DNA of 51,070 nt from an uncultured Lachnospiraceae bacterium (GCA_900546495.1 URDN01000014.1:1-51070), one strand, 5' to 3'. Shown: positions 1-8,557, numbered from the stretch's first letter. Numbers and translations are program-made. Notes: generated by a model from the sequence alone, not told the origin.

Positions 1-385
1 TGCTCATCAGTGTGCAGAGACGTACACTTTTTGCGCCACGACTCTTTAAATTCTCTACCAGATAGCTTAAGGTACGACCGGAATCAATGATATCCTCTAC
101 GATGAGTACATTTTCACCTTCGATGGGATCATCCAGATCTTTGATGATACGCACGATACCGGAAGACTCTGTTCCGTCACCATAGCTGGATACAGACATG
201 AAATCAATAAAAACCGGAACTGTAATGCGTTTTGCCAATTCACACGCAAAAAAACTTGCACCTTTTAAAATGCAGATAATCTTTACCGCCTCACCGTTCA
301 TATCGGCACTGATCTGTGCTCCCAGCTCTTTGATCTTGTTGTTCACTTCTTCTTCGGTAAACATAACACGAATCTTGTCACTCAT
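1..385 (-). CDS. hpt: Hypoxanthine phosphoribosyltransferase, C-terminus cut by window edge
   Basis: Purine salvage enzyme that joins hypoxanthine or guanine to PRPP to make IMP or GMP in the cytosol. Translating the minus strand from the ATG at 385 gives about 128 residues: an N-terminal MSDKIRVMFTEEEV, a segment ILKGASFFACELAKRI, and the PRPP-binding loop VLIVEDIIDSGRTLSYL, which is diagnostic for HPRT. The reading frame is still open at base 1, so roughly the last third is missing. The start overlaps the tilS stop by 8 bases, which indicates translational coupling. tilS-hpt is a standard Firmicute pair, often followed by ftsH; ftsH would lie outside the window. Confidence 0.95.
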   Translation of the reverse strand, partial: MSDKIRVMFTEEEVNNKIKELGAQISADMNGEAVKIICILKGASFFACELAKRITVPVFIDFMSVSSYGDGTESSGIVRIIKDLDDPIEGENVLIVEDIIDSGRTLSYLVENLKSRGAKSVRLCTLMS

Positions 386-1955
386 TTTTCTCTTTTCCTC
401 CATGTATACACACTTCAAGAATGTGCTTTGTCTTCAGTGTTACCTTGTATGCTTCACTGATGCGCTGACCGATCACCCATAAAATATGGCTTTCGCCTGC
501 CAGCAGCAACAGCTGATCCCGCTCCTCTTTCGGAATCTTACTGTTGATCAGATAATCCTTCAGTTTCTTGTGCCCCCCAGCTGCCTGCACCTGCAGATAG
601 TCTCCCGGACGGCGTGTTCTTATCTGAACAGTATTTTCAATTTTATCATAATCGAACCATTTCGTACATGTTTTTTCCGGAATTTGTTGAAAATTTCCAT
701 CAAATTCCAGAATTTTTGTTGTAATCTGTTCCCCGGATTCTAAAATGAGTTCCCCGGGAATCGTAAGTTCATATTCCCTGGTCGTTTTCTCTGCTGCATT
801 TTTGCCACGTTGCTTTTTTCGATTTATCTGATCTGTCTGATCTGTTAGATCTGTTTGTTTTTTCTGTCCGGATTTCTTTTGCAACACGATCTGTTCATAG
901 TCTGCATACGCACGGATTCCATAAGGGAGACATACCGTTTTTCCTACCTGCGCAGTAAAAAGCATCTGAACTGCTTCCATATGAGCAGCAGTCAGATCTT
1001 TTTTGCTGCCTGCCAGTTCACCAAGCAGACGGTGAATCAGATTCTTCTGCAATACCACCGGCACAGACAAAATACCCTGACGCTGCAAATGAATTTTTGT
1101 AATCCCGTTTTCTGTTCCCGCCTTATCTGCGTCTTTTTCCTGTCCATACACACTTTGTCTATTAAAATCTTCTAAATTTCCACAGGCATCTCTTACCCTC
1201 TCATATGTGACATATGCTTTTCCTGCTTCCCACGCCGCTTCGTCCAGATATTCACAGATTTCTTCCAGATACCCCGCGGTACGCACAATATGTGGCACAA
1301 CGGCCGTATTCACCTCACAAAGCTGTGGCAGTACCTGACTCCGGATCCGGTTGCGGCTCATAGCCACATCCGCATTCGTACTGTCCGTCCGGTATTCCTG
1401 CCCGATCTGTTCCAGATACGCCTCAATCTCTGCCTTTGTCACGCAGAGCAGCGGACGGATCAGCGTCAGCTTCTGCTCCGGCAGTTCCCGCACAGGAACA
1501 ATGCCGCACAGGCCTCTGAGCCCCGTTCCGCGGCTCAGATGGAACAGTACCGTCTCGGCACAGTCATCACCATGGTGTGCCACTGCCAGACGATTTGCCT
1601 GGCATTTTCGACAAGCCTCATAAAAACAGCGATAACGCAGCTCCCGCGCTGCTTCCTCCAGCGACTGATGCTGCGTTTTTGCCTGATGAAGCGCATCCAC
1701 CGAAAATGTGCGCAGCGGCACATTCCAGTCTGCGCAAAGCTGCTTGACAAATGCCGCATCTGCCAGACTTTCCGCGCCACGGATGCCATGCTCCACATGC
1801 ACCGCTGTCAGGCGAAAATGCATGCTTTTTCGCAGTTCGCACAGCAGAAGCAGCAGGCAGACGGAATCTGCGCCTCCGGATACCCCCACCGCCACATGAT
1901 CGTTTTCTTCTATCATATGATATTGTCTGATAAATATTTGTATTTTCTTTTGCAT
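378..1955 (-). CDS. tilS: tRNA(Ile)-lysidine synthase
   Basis: Converts the wobble C34 of the CAU-anticodon tRNA-Ile to lysidine, using ATP and lysine, so that it reads AUA codons. The N-terminal N-type ATP pyrophosphatase domain has the PP-loop SGGADS at residues 26-31, followed by the family segment LAVAHHGDDCAETVLFHLSRG. A C-terminal TilS domain ends with RRPGDYLQVQAAGGHKKLKD. The protein (525 residues) is somewhat long; part of the excess is a hydrophilic linker near residues 365-395 rich in K, Q, T and D, whose DNA (about 824-860) is a run of GATCTGT-like repeats. The ATG at 1955 follows GGAAGGAAG. It lies 14 bases after spoIIE and overlaps hpt, so the three are likely cotranscribed. Confidence 0.95.
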   Translation of the reverse strand: MQKKIQIFIRQYHMIEENDHVAVGVSGGADSVCLLLLLCELRKSMHFRLTAVHVEHGIRGAESLADAAFVKQLCADWNVPLRTFSVDALHQAKTQHQSLEEAARELRYRCFYEACRKCQANRLAVAHHGDDCAETVLFHLSRGTGLRGLCGIVPVRELPEQKLTLIRPLLCVTKAEIEAYLEQIGQEYRTDSTNADVAMSRNRIRSQVLPQLCEVNTAVVPHIVRTAGYLEEICEYLDEAAWEAGKAYVTYERVRDACGNLEDFNRQSVYGQEKDADKAGTENGITKIHLQRQGILSVPVVLQKNLIHRLLGELAGSKKDLTAAHMEAVQMLFTAQVGKTVCLPYGIRAYADYEQIVLQKKSGQKKQTDLTDQTDQINRKKQRGKNAAEKTTREYELTIPGELILESGEQITTKILEFDGNFQQIPEKTCTKWFDYDKIENTVQIRTRRPGDYLQVQAAGGHKKLKDYLINSKIPKEERDQLLLLAGESHILWVIGQRISEAYKVTLKTKHILEVCIHGGKEKNE

Positions 1956-1969
1956 CTTCTTCCTTCCAT

Positions 1970-3805
1970 CTACCGTTCCCAGATTCCAGCGGTCAGGATC
2001 GTCATGTCATCCCGTACGCGGCCGCCGGTAAAAAGCAACACCTGATCTAATATCTCTCTGGCAAACTGAGCCGGATTGTTGGTTGTAATCGTGCGGATGA
2101 TCTCCTTCATCGCCTGATTTGCATTTTCCACATGAAGATGTTCTAACACGCCATCCGTCACCATCACTACAAAATCACTGTTTTCCAGCTTCTGTGTGAT
2201 CTTTGGCACTTTCTGTCCGGCAAACACGCCCACCGGCAGACTGTTCTGCTCCACCACGCGCACCTCATCGCCATGTCGGATAAAGGTCACCGCCGAGCCG
2301 ATCTTGTAAAATTCTGCCATGCCACTGTCCAGATCCAGCCGCATCAGATCCACGGTGGAAAACAGATTATTTTCTCCGTGTGTCACCATGGCAGAATTCA
2401 TCATACGAAGGGCCGTATCCGGCAAAAATCCGGCTTCCATAAATTTCTCTATTAAATCTATCACCATTTCGCTTTCTTTACAAGCCGCATAACCGCTTCC
2501 CATGCCGTCGGACACACTCATAATGCAGCTTCCGTTATCCAGCATCTGAAAAGAAAAATTATCTCCGGATACCTGTTCATCATCCCGGATTGCTTTTGCC
2601 ACACCGTAATACGCCGTCAACCGGCAGCTTTCACAGAAAAGCAGCGACATGCTCTTTGCTCCCAGAAGCGCCTTGCTGTCCTTCACCGGTTTAAAAATTC
2701 TGCCACTCACACTGCTGATTATTTTTGCCATTTCTTTCACAGATATACATTTTGTGCCACGGGTTTTTCCCTGAAAATAAATCTGCCATTTTCCATGACT
2801 GTTTTCCAAAATGTGAAGCTGCTCCACCGTGATCCCCCGTTCTTTCCACGCATAGCGCATGGTAGCTGCCAGTTTCCCCTCCCGCATGGTTACATCCTGT
2901 TCCTCATTGGCACAGTCCTCCATAATATACGCCATGGCATCCAGCTGCTGCGCGATCACATCCCGGTTTTCCTGCAGACGATTATACCACGCCAAGTTCA
3001 GATGCGCTTTTTCAAACACAAGCATGATCTGCTCAATCATCTCGTCCCTGTATGGACAATACTGTTCCAGCTCCTGTGCGCTCTCATTTACATCTGCCCC
3101 ACGCTGCAGCGCCTGCAAAAAGCGGTACAGCACCTGATACATCGGTGTCGTATTTTCTTCCCAACAAATCGTACACTGGTTGCAGGACGCACAGATTCGT
3201 CCTGTGACCTCCGTCTGCATCCGACCAAGCTCCTCCGCGGTAAAATCTTCCTTATAGCGGTTCATCTGCCGGAAGGTCTTTGACAGCTTTTCGAACGATT
3301 CCGCATACTCATTCAACCGCTGTCCGCCCGGGACGTACACTGGAAGTTCTCCTGCTGACCGTGGCTCCCATTCCGGGATCAGTACCAACAGTTTTGTCAC
3401 CACATAGATAAATCCACACACAAGAATCCCTTCACATATTCGGATAAAAATTACTGATGTTCCCGGCAGTTTCATACTGCTCCATCCGATGCCAACTGCC
3501 ACGGTGATCCCTGCTGTGAGAACTGCTGCCGGAACGGTCCTGCAATATCCACTGTACCATTCCACTCCACGGATCAGTACCGCACTCAGCAGCACGATCA
3601 GACCATATTTTACCAGCACTGTCACCGGCGCCAGAATGATCAGACCTCCCATGGTACACAAAAACAGCAGACTGCGGTTGACACCACTTAAAAAACCCGT
3701 CATAAAAACTGCCGGGATCAGCGGGTAAACTCCTGCCAGCTCAAACTGCGAAGATACCAGTGTGGCAATGCACAAAAGTAATTGTTTCAGATCGAATCGT
3801 TTCAT
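1970..3805 (-). CDS. spoIIE: Stage II sporulation protein E, PP2C-type phosphatase (short form)
   Basis: Membrane-bound serine phosphatase that dephosphorylates the anti-anti-sigma factor SpoIIAA to activate sigma-F in the forespore and also acts at the polar septum. The N-terminal ~145 residues are hydrophobic with about five membrane segments. A middle region has a Cys cluster (CASCNQCTICW). The C-terminal PP2C/SpoIIE domain has the metal-binding motifs VSDGMGSGYAA, VMVTDGVLE and RDDMTIL. At 611 residues it is much shorter than Bacillus SpoIIE (~827, ten membrane segments), with the membrane part reduced. The start follows GGGAGGG. An approximately 430-base gap with a terminator separates it from divIC, so it probably has its own promoter. 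Confidence 0.93.
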   Translation of the reverse strand: MKRFDLKQLLLCIATLVSSQFELAGVYPLIPAVFMTGFLSGVNRSLLFLCTMGGLIILAPVTVLVKYGLIVLLSAVLIRGVEWYSGYCRTVPAAVLTAGITVAVGIGWSSMKLPGTSVIFIRICEGILVCGFIYVVTKLLVLIPEWEPRSAGELPVYVPGGQRLNEYAESFEKLSKTFRQMNRYKEDFTAEELGRMQTEVTGRICASCNQCTICWEENTTPMYQVLYRFLQALQRGADVNESAQELEQYCPYRDEMIEQIMLVFEKAHLNLAWYNRLQENRDVIAQQLDAMAYIMEDCANEEQDVTMREGKLAATMRYAWKERGITVEQLHILENSHGKWQIYFQGKTRGTKCISVKEMAKIISSVSGRIFKPVKDSKALLGAKSMSLLFCESCRLTAYYGVAKAIRDDEQVSGDNFSFQMLDNGSCIMSVSDGMGSGYAACKESEMVIDLIEKFMEAGFLPDTALRMMNSAMVTHGENNLFSTVDLMRLDLDSGMAEFYKIGSAVTFIRHGDEVRVVEQNSLPVGVFAGQKVPKITQKLENSDFVVMVTDGVLEHLHVENANQAMKEIIRTITTNNPAQFAREILDQVLLFTGGRVRDDMTILTAGIWER

Positions 3806-4196
3806 GTTTTTCCCTCCCTGATGATCAAACGGATATGCGCAATCCGCTCATACTGTCTGCTCATAACCAAGTCGCACCTGCGCGGCCTATCTGGTTCATT
3901 TTGCTCAGGGAATCATTCTAATTCAATCATTCTAAAATCTTTGTCAAACCCTTGTCCGTTTTTTCAAAAGTTTTCGGCAAAATCTGTTCACGGATAGGAT
4001 TTTGAATCGAATCGAAGGATTTGAACCTGTTTAAGAGGGTTAAGTAGATATTCGCAATCTGCTTACGCTACTTGCTCATAACTAAATAGTTGCTATGCAA
4101 CTTATCAGAAGGGGCTTGCGTCCCCTCCTGATATAAGAAAGTCCCCTGCTTCAATTGCATAAAGCAATAAACAGGAGACTTCCTTAATTTAGTTAA
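3806..4196. repeat. Gene-free stretch with two copies of the ATTCGCAATC...GCTCATAA repeat
   Basis: This region between spoIIE and divIC has no credible gene. A diverged copy of the repeat core lies at about 3834-3868 and a good copy at 4050-4082. The good copy continues into a chain of hairpins: AGTTGC-tat-GCAACT (about 4088-4102), TATCAG...CTGATA with GGGG/CCCC inside (about 4105-4136), and an AAGTCcCCTG / CAGGaGACTT stem (about 4138-4184). The same order of elements recurs at 9686-9815. The promoter of spoIIE should lie here, but I could not identify a convincing sigma-A, sigma-H or Spo0A box. Confidence 0.6.
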
Positions 4197-4236
4197 AAGA
4201 CCATGAATCCTGAAATCACTCAAAATTCATGGTCTT
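4197..4236 (-). terminator. Terminator after divIC
   Basis: A 12-base inverted repeat (AAGACCATGAAT with its complement) just past the divIC stop. On the minus strand the stem is followed by TTTTAACT, as in an intrinsic terminator. It separates the yabP-yabQ-divIC group from spoIIE. Confidence 0.75.
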
Positions 4237-4238
4237 GC

Positions 4239-4538
4239 TTATTTCTCTTTGAAAACAATCTCATCCGGATAGGTCATACCCAGTTTTGATTTGGCAGTGT
4301 CGATAATGTACTGATCCGAACCAACGTAAGCCTCTTTCTGCTTCAGTTCTTCTGCCCGATCCTTCTCTGCCTGCAGCTGTTCTTTCTTTGTCTTTTCTTC
4401 CTGTTTGTATCCCTCATTCACCCCATGTAAATGTACAATCTGTACGGACATGATCAAGGTCAGTACGACTACCACGCAGGAAACACAGATTTTACCTGTT
4501 CTATTCTGTTTTTTCTTTTTCTGCTTCATTTTACGCAT
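4239..4538 (-). CDS. divIC: Septum formation initiator DivIC/FtsB family
   Basis: Small bitopic cell-division protein of the FtsB-FtsL-FtsQ type. The 99 residues show a basic cytoplasmic N-terminus (MRKMKQKKKKQNR), one membrane span at about 17-36, a coiled coil rich in K, E and Q at about 40-75, and the conserved C-terminal segment YIIDTAKSKLGMTYPDEIVF typical of the family. It follows yabQ by 34 bases and precedes a terminator; this yabP-yabQ-divIC order is standard in Firmicutes. Function rests on family and context. Confidence 0.9.
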   Translation of the reverse strand: MRKMKQKKKKQNRTGKICVSCVVVVLTLIMSVQIVHLHGVNEGYKQEEKTKKEQLQAEKDRAEELKQKEAYVGSDQYIIDTAKSKLGMTYPDEIVFKEK

Positions 4539-4572
4539 ATGATTTTCACCCTCTGTTATTCATACCCTGCGT

Positions 4573-5064
4573 TTACAGTTTACATAAGCCCATTTTAACT
4601 GTTTTGTATAGTTTTTTCAATTGTTTTTTTACATATCTGCCACTTTTTTTACCTGTTCTTCCGGTGCGTTGGATACATTTACCAAAGGGCTTTAACAGAA
4701 ACTGTAACATCTTCACAATGCCCCTGATAAGTGCCTGGACTGCTCGTAAAATCCGGCAAAAAAGGAAGCTGCCAAATCGTACCACAAGCCGGCTGAAACT
4801 CACGTTGTACAGGATCATGCCAACCAGCACACCCATGATCACAAACCATCGAAGCTTACCGTCATTTTCCTCATACATCAGTCGAAACAGCACAAAGGCA
4901 CTGATCAGCCAGAAAAACATATCCTCCACAGCGATCCATACCGTTCCATGGGGAACGCCCCTGCGAAAGATCCGCAGAAGATCGTAGCAGAAGATCATCA
5001 CAACGCCCAACGCCATCGCATGCAAAAACAGGACGCCCTGCTGCATGATTCCCGGACTTACCAT
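4573..5064 (-). CDS. yabQ: Spore cortex biosynthesis protein YabQ
   Basis: Sporulation membrane protein needed for cortex formation in Bacillus. The 163 residues have an N-terminal region with several hydrophobic spans (VLFLHAMALGVVMIFCYDLLRIFRR, then FFWLISAFVLFRLMY and FVIMGVLVGMILYNVSFS) and a strongly basic C-terminal tail (RTGRTGKKSGRYVKKQLKK). YDLLRIFRR followed by a short loop is typical of the family. It starts directly after the yabP stop, so the two are translationally coupled. The identification rests on this pattern and the yabP-yabQ-divIC order. Confidence 0.9.
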   Translation of the reverse strand: MVSPGIMQQGVLFLHAMALGVVMIFCYDLLRIFRRGVPHGTVWIAVEDMFFWLISAFVLFRLMYEENDGKLRWFVIMGVLVGMILYNVSFSRLVVRFGSFLFCRILRAVQALIRGIVKMLQFLLKPFGKCIQRTGRTGKKSGRYVKKQLKKLYKTVKMGLCKL

Positions 5065-5352
5065 CTACTTGAACAGCCGCCCCAGAAGCGACTCCCCCTG
5101 CGATCCTTTTCCCTTGTTCACATCAGAATACTGAATCGAATCTATTTTTCCAGACAGATCCACCTCACCTTTCTCCAGCGTCAACCGGTTTACATGAAGG
5201 TCCATGCCCCGGATCATCAACATTCCCATCTCTGTCTCCAGTAAAATCTCATTTACATCGAAGGATAAGATATCCGATATGCCATTCAACGCACAGGTTC
5301 CGCGGTTTGTCAGGATTATCTTATGTTGTCTGGATGCCTGTCTCTCTTCCAT
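5065..5352 (-). CDS. yabP: Sporulation protein YabP
   Basis: Small sporulation protein of the YabP/YqfC family, associated with the outer forespore membrane and the spore coat in Bacillus. The 95 residues contain the family core: HKIILTNRGTCALNGISDI, SFDVNEILLETEMGMLMIRG and DLHVNRLTLEKGEVDLSGKI. The C-terminal LLGRLFK is also typical. No membrane span is visible. It is the first gene of the yabP-yabQ-divIC group; the ATG at 5352 is preceded by GGGAGG. The upstream 120 bases should hold a sporulation promoter but none could be assigned. Confidence 0.92.
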   Translation of the reverse strand: MEERQASRQHKIILTNRGTCALNGISDILSFDVNEILLETEMGMLMIRGMDLHVNRLTLEKGEVDLSGKIDSIQYSDVNKGKGSQGESLLGRLFK

Positions 5353-5472
5353 AAAAAAACCTCCCTTACTGTTTCCAGTATATGGGAGGTCGTCTGTATT
5401 TATGACTGATATATTCCATCCTTCATGATAATTTCTGCAGATACATTTACATTCTACTATTGATGATTGTCT

Positions 5473-5712
5473 CTACAGGTATTTGAACATCTCTTTCGCG
5501 TCTTCCTTGCGGGAAGTATCTGCCACCTGAAGTACCTGTGCACGGACGGATTTGTTTCCAAAGGCGATTTCTATCACATCGCCCACTTTGACATCCAGAG
5601 AAGCCTTTGCCACTCGACCGTTTACCATCACTCGTCCTGCGTCACAGGCTTCATTTGCCACGGTGCGGCGTTTGATCAGTCTGGATACTTTTAAATATTT
5701 GTCTAATCTCAT
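5473..5712 (-). CDS. rqcP: S4-domain RNA-binding protein, RqcP/YabO family
   Basis: Small S4 RNA-binding protein. In Bacillus, RqcP (YabO) works with RqcH on stalled 50S subunits to support alanine tailing in ribosome quality control. The S4 motif runs through MRLDKYLKVSRLIKRRTVA, CDAGRVMVNGRVAK and VGDVIEIAFG. I start at the ATG at 5712 rather than an upstream TTG at 5724 because GGAG sits six bases before this ATG and the protein then begins with the family's MRLDKYL. The result is 79 residues, close to the usual length. It lies between the HU gene and yabP, its normal place. Confidence 0.92.
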   Translation of the reverse strand: MRLDKYLKVSRLIKRRTVANEACDAGRVMVNGRVAKASLDVKVGDVIEIAFGNKSVRAQVLQVADTSRKEDAKEMFKYL

Positions 5713-5773
5713 AATCTGCTCCAATTCGACTTGTTCAGATCAATTGTTTACTTTCTACTTTTGATCTAATGAT

Positions 5774-5808
5774 AAAAGGGGGCATGTCCCATAACGGAAT
5801 GCCCCCAA
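5774..5808 (-). terminator. Terminator after the HU gene
   Basis: GGGGGCAT pairs with ATGCCCCC across a 13-base loop; on the minus strand the stem is followed by TTTTATC. It lies between the end of the HU gene and rqcP. Confidence 0.8.
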
Positions 5809-5934
5809 TGATCTGCTTTTCATCTGCAAAATCTTTACTTATATAAAAACTGTTAAAATTCATTTCCGAATAAAACTTACTTTTTATTTTGTAAATTTTT
5901 ACTCACTGGACTAAATTTATACTTCGCCAAACGA

Positions 5935-6210
5935 TTATGCATTTACGATATCTTTTAATGCTTTTCCAGCTTTGAATTTCGGAGATTTAGAAGCCGGGAT
6001 TTCCATATCAGCACCTGTCTGTGGGTTTCGTCCTGTTCTTGCTGCACGCTCAGCTACTTCGAAAGTACCGAAACCTACTAACTGAATTTTGTCACCGTTT
6101 TTTAAAGTATCTGCAACGATGTCTGTAAATGCTGCTAATGCTTTCTCAGCGTCTTTTTTGGAAAGTTCTGCTTTCTCAGCGATAGCTGCTACTAATTCTG
6201 TCTTGTTCAT
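5935..6210 (-). CDS. hup: HU family nucleoid protein
   Basis: Dimeric histone-like protein that binds and bends DNA non-specifically. The 91 residues match HU throughout: MNKTELVAAIAEKAELSKKD, the core DKIQLVGFGTFEVAERAAR, the DNA-binding arm GRNPQTGADMEIPA, and the C-terminal KFKAGKALKDIV. The ATG follows AGGAGG. A consensus sigma-A promoter stands upstream and a strong terminator downstream, so it is a single-gene unit expected to be highly expressed. Confidence 0.97.
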   Translation of the reverse strand: MNKTELVAAIAEKAELSKKDAEKALAAFTDIVADTLKNGDKIQLVGFGTFEVAERAARTGRNPQTGADMEIPASKSPKFKAGKALKDIVNA

Positions 6211-6264
6211 TATAATTGTCCTCCTATAGAACGAAACGTGTTCTCTTTTTTATTATATAAACTA

Positions 6265-6293
6265 TTTATACTTGTTTTCCCTGTATTTGTCAA
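6265..6293 (-). promoter_or_regulatory. Sigma-A promoter of the HU gene
   Basis: On the minus strand, TTGACA (6288-6293) and TATAAA (6265-6270) are separated by exactly 17 bases, about 55 bases before the HU start codon. Confidence 0.8.
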
Positions 6294-6319
6294 GGAAAAC
6301 CACGTTTTAACCAGCAACG

Positions 6320-6510
6320 TTAGCGTTTCACACACACCATTCGCAAAAGAGTACGCTTGCGTGCGATACTTCCTTAACTTTGTTCAAGAAGGTGCTGACA
6401 GCTATTTTTGCTCATAAAAAGGCACTCTCTTCATCGCTATGTATCCGGATAATTTCTCATGCAGGCATGATCATTACCTGAATACATGTGATACGTCAAC
6501 TGTAGCCTAA
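6320..6510. repeat. Structured intergenic repeat, copy F
   Basis: It fills most of the gap between the phosphomutase gene and the HU promoter. It starts ACACACCATTCGCAAA and runs to TTTGCTCATAAAAAGGC near 6420. It ends in a long hairpin, GTATCCGGATAAT / ATTACCTGAATAC enclosing TCATGC-AG-GCATGA. The copy at 8386-8551 has the same order with compensating changes in the stem. Confidence 0.6.
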
Positions 6511-6525
6511 AATAGTCTGTTTTCT

Positions 6526-8262
6526 CTATCCAAGCATCGGCTCAACAATTGCCATAACAGCGGCACCAAGCTCTGCTGCTTTGGCATCTGCTGCTTCCAT
6601 GGTATCTGCTTTCACACCATAGTAGAATTTCAGTTTTGGCTCTGTACCTGACGGACGGAAGCATACCCATGCTGCATCCGGAAGTTCGTAATACAGAACA
6701 TTGGAATTCGGCAGACCTGTCGGTGTTACCGCACCGGTTGCCAGATCTGTAACGGTATCTTTCTTGTAATCTCTTGCTTTCAGCACTTTGTACTCACCGA
6801 TCTGTGCCGGTGTGTTATCACGCAGTGTGGTCATAATCTCCTGAATCTTTGCAAGACCTTCGATACCTTTTAATGTGATCGCTTTGACATCGTCTTTGTA
6901 ATAACCGTATTTCTCATAGAGATCCAGCATTGCATCCCACAAAGTCTTTCCCTGTGTCTTGTAGTATGCTGCTGCCTCGCACAGTGCCATAGATGCAACA
7001 ACGGCATCTTTGTCACGGCAATATGTACCCGGAAGGCATCCGTAGCTCTCCTCCATACCAAAGAGATATGTGCCGTTTCCTTTTGTCTCAAACTCAAGCA
7101 TCTTCTGTCCGATGAATTTGAAACCGGTCAGAACTTCATACAGTTTTACATCGTAATCTGCTGCGATAGCATCTGCAAGGTTGGTAGAAACGATAGATTT
7201 TACAAAGGCTCCGTCTGCCGGAAGTCCGTATTTTTCTTTTCTCTGGCTGATCTCATAAGCACCGATCAGGCATCCGGACATATTTCCGGTCAGGGAATGA
7301 TATTCACCTGTTTTGCTGTCTTTTACATAAACGCCGAGACGGTCTGCATCCGGATCTGTTGCCAGTACCAGATCTGCATCCAGCTCTTTTGCCATGCCAA
7401 GTCCAAGGGTAAATGCCTCAGCAGCTTCCGGGTTCGGATAACTTACAGTCGGAAATTCACCATCCGGAAGTTCCTGCTCCGGGACTACATAGACATGCTT
7501 GAAACCAAGCTCTTTTAATACACGGCGAACCGGAATATTTCCTGTGCCGTGAAGTGGTGTGTATACAATTTTCAAATCATCTGCAACTGCATTGATGGCA
7601 TCCTGATTCAGAACCAGTTTTTTCAGTTCTGCGATATACGGATCATCAATATTTGCGCCGATCACTTCGTACAGACCTGCTGCAACTGCGTCCTCTTTGG
7701 ACATGGTCTTTGTAGTTGCATAATCTGTCACGGCTTTTACCTCTGCCATGATTCCGCTGTCATGTGGCGGTGTGATCTGTGCACCATCCTCCCAGTATAC
7801 TTTGTATCCGTTATATTCCGGCGGATTGTGGCTTGCTGTTACGTTAATACCTGCGGTACATCCAAGATAACGTACTGCATAGGACAGCTCCGGTGTCGGA
7901 CGGAGACTCTCAAAAATATATGCCTTAATGCCATTTGCTGCCAGACATAATGCTGCTTCATTTGCAAATTCCGGAGACATTCTTCTGGAATCATAAGCAA
8001 TTGCAACACCTTTTGCCTGGGTCCCTACTTTAATGATGTAGTTGGAAAGTCCCTGTGTTGCCTTACGAACGGTATAAATGTTCATTCGATTCGTTCCGGC
8101 GCCGATAACACCTCTCAAACCTGCTGTACCAAACTCGAGATCCATGTAAAAACGGTCTTCAATCTCTTTTTCATCATTTGCAATGTTACGCAATTCCTGC
8201 TTGGTATCCTCATCAAAATAAGGATTATTTAACCAGGATTCATATGCTTCTCTGTAACCCAT
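6526..8262 (-). CDS. Phospho-sugar mutase (phosphoglucomutase/phosphomannomutase)
   Basis: Cytosolic alpha-D-phosphohexomutase interconverting hexose 1- and 6-phosphates, linking glycolysis to glycogen and cell-wall sugar nucleotides. The phosphoserine loop is TASHNPPEYNGYKVYW, the Mg-binding loop is ATDPDADRLGVYV, the sugar-binding loop is GMEESYGCLPGTY, and the C-terminal phosphate-binding loop is RPSGTEPKLKFYYG. With 578 residues it fits the PgcA-type Firmicute enzymes. The start follows AGGAGG. The gene stands alone, flanked on both sides by related structured repeats. Substrate preference, glucose or mannose phosphate, cannot be told from the sequence. Confidence 0.93.
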   Translation of the reverse strand: MGYREAYESWLNNPYFDEDTKQELRNIANDEKEIEDRFYMDLEFGTAGLRGVIGAGTNRMNIYTVRKATQGLSNYIIKVGTQAKGVAIAYDSRRMSPEFANEAALCLAANGIKAYIFESLRPTPELSYAVRYLGCTAGINVTASHNPPEYNGYKVYWEDGAQITPPHDSGIMAEVKAVTDYATTKTMSKEDAVAAGLYEVIGANIDDPYIAELKKLVLNQDAINAVADDLKIVYTPLHGTGNIPVRRVLKELGFKHVYVVPEQELPDGEFPTVSYPNPEAAEAFTLGLGMAKELDADLVLATDPDADRLGVYVKDSKTGEYHSLTGNMSGCLIGAYEISQRKEKYGLPADGAFVKSIVSTNLADAIAADYDVKLYEVLTGFKFIGQKMLEFETKGNGTYLFGMEESYGCLPGTYCRDKDAVVASMALCEAAAYYKTQGKTLWDAMLDLYEKYGYYKDDVKAITLKGIEGLAKIQEIMTTLRDNTPAQIGEYKVLKARDYKKDTVTDLATGAVTPTGLPNSNVLYYELPDAAWVCFRPSGTEPKLKFYYGVKADTMEAADAKAAELGAAVMAIVEPMLG

Positions 8263-8320
8263 GACATTAACCTCCTGTGTTCATTTCAATCATGTGAGCA
8301 TATTTTGCTCATATGCATTT

Positions 8321-8349
8321 ATTATAGCATAACGGTGAGTAATTGGAAA
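8321..8349 (-). promoter_or_regulatory. Putative promoter of the phosphomutase gene
   Basis: On the minus strand a perfect TATAAT (8321-8326) lies 17 bases from a weak -35 TTTCCA (8344-8349). The leader then contains a hairpin, TGAGCA...TGCTCA (about 8295-8311), before the ribosome binding site. Confidence 0.55.
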
Positions 8350-8361
8350 CTAATTTTTTAC

Positions 8362-8551
8362 CAGTTCACTCATCACATGTATTTTGTTACAGTTCACACG
8401 CGCCATTCGCAAAGCGTCCTTTCAGGACTTCTCCGTAGCTACGCTACTACCTTTGCTCATAAAAAGGCGCTCCCTTCATCACTATGTATCCAAATATTTC
8501 CTCATGCAAGCATGATCAATATTTGAATACATATGATGAGTGAACTGTAAC
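8362..8551. repeat. Structured intergenic repeat, copy G
   Basis: Arms GTTACAGTTCAC (8386-8397) and GTGAACTGTAAC (8540-8551) are perfect complements. Inside lie the ATTCGCAAAG...TTTGCTCATAAAAAGGCGC core (8404-8470) and a long hairpin (GTATCCAAATATT / AATATTTGAATAC around TCATGC-AA-GCATGA). A second sequence, CAGTTCACTCATC at 8362-8374, is a 13-base complement of 8535-8547, so the right arm has two possible partners. No gene is seen here. Confidence 0.6.
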
Positions 8552-8557
8552 TGTATT

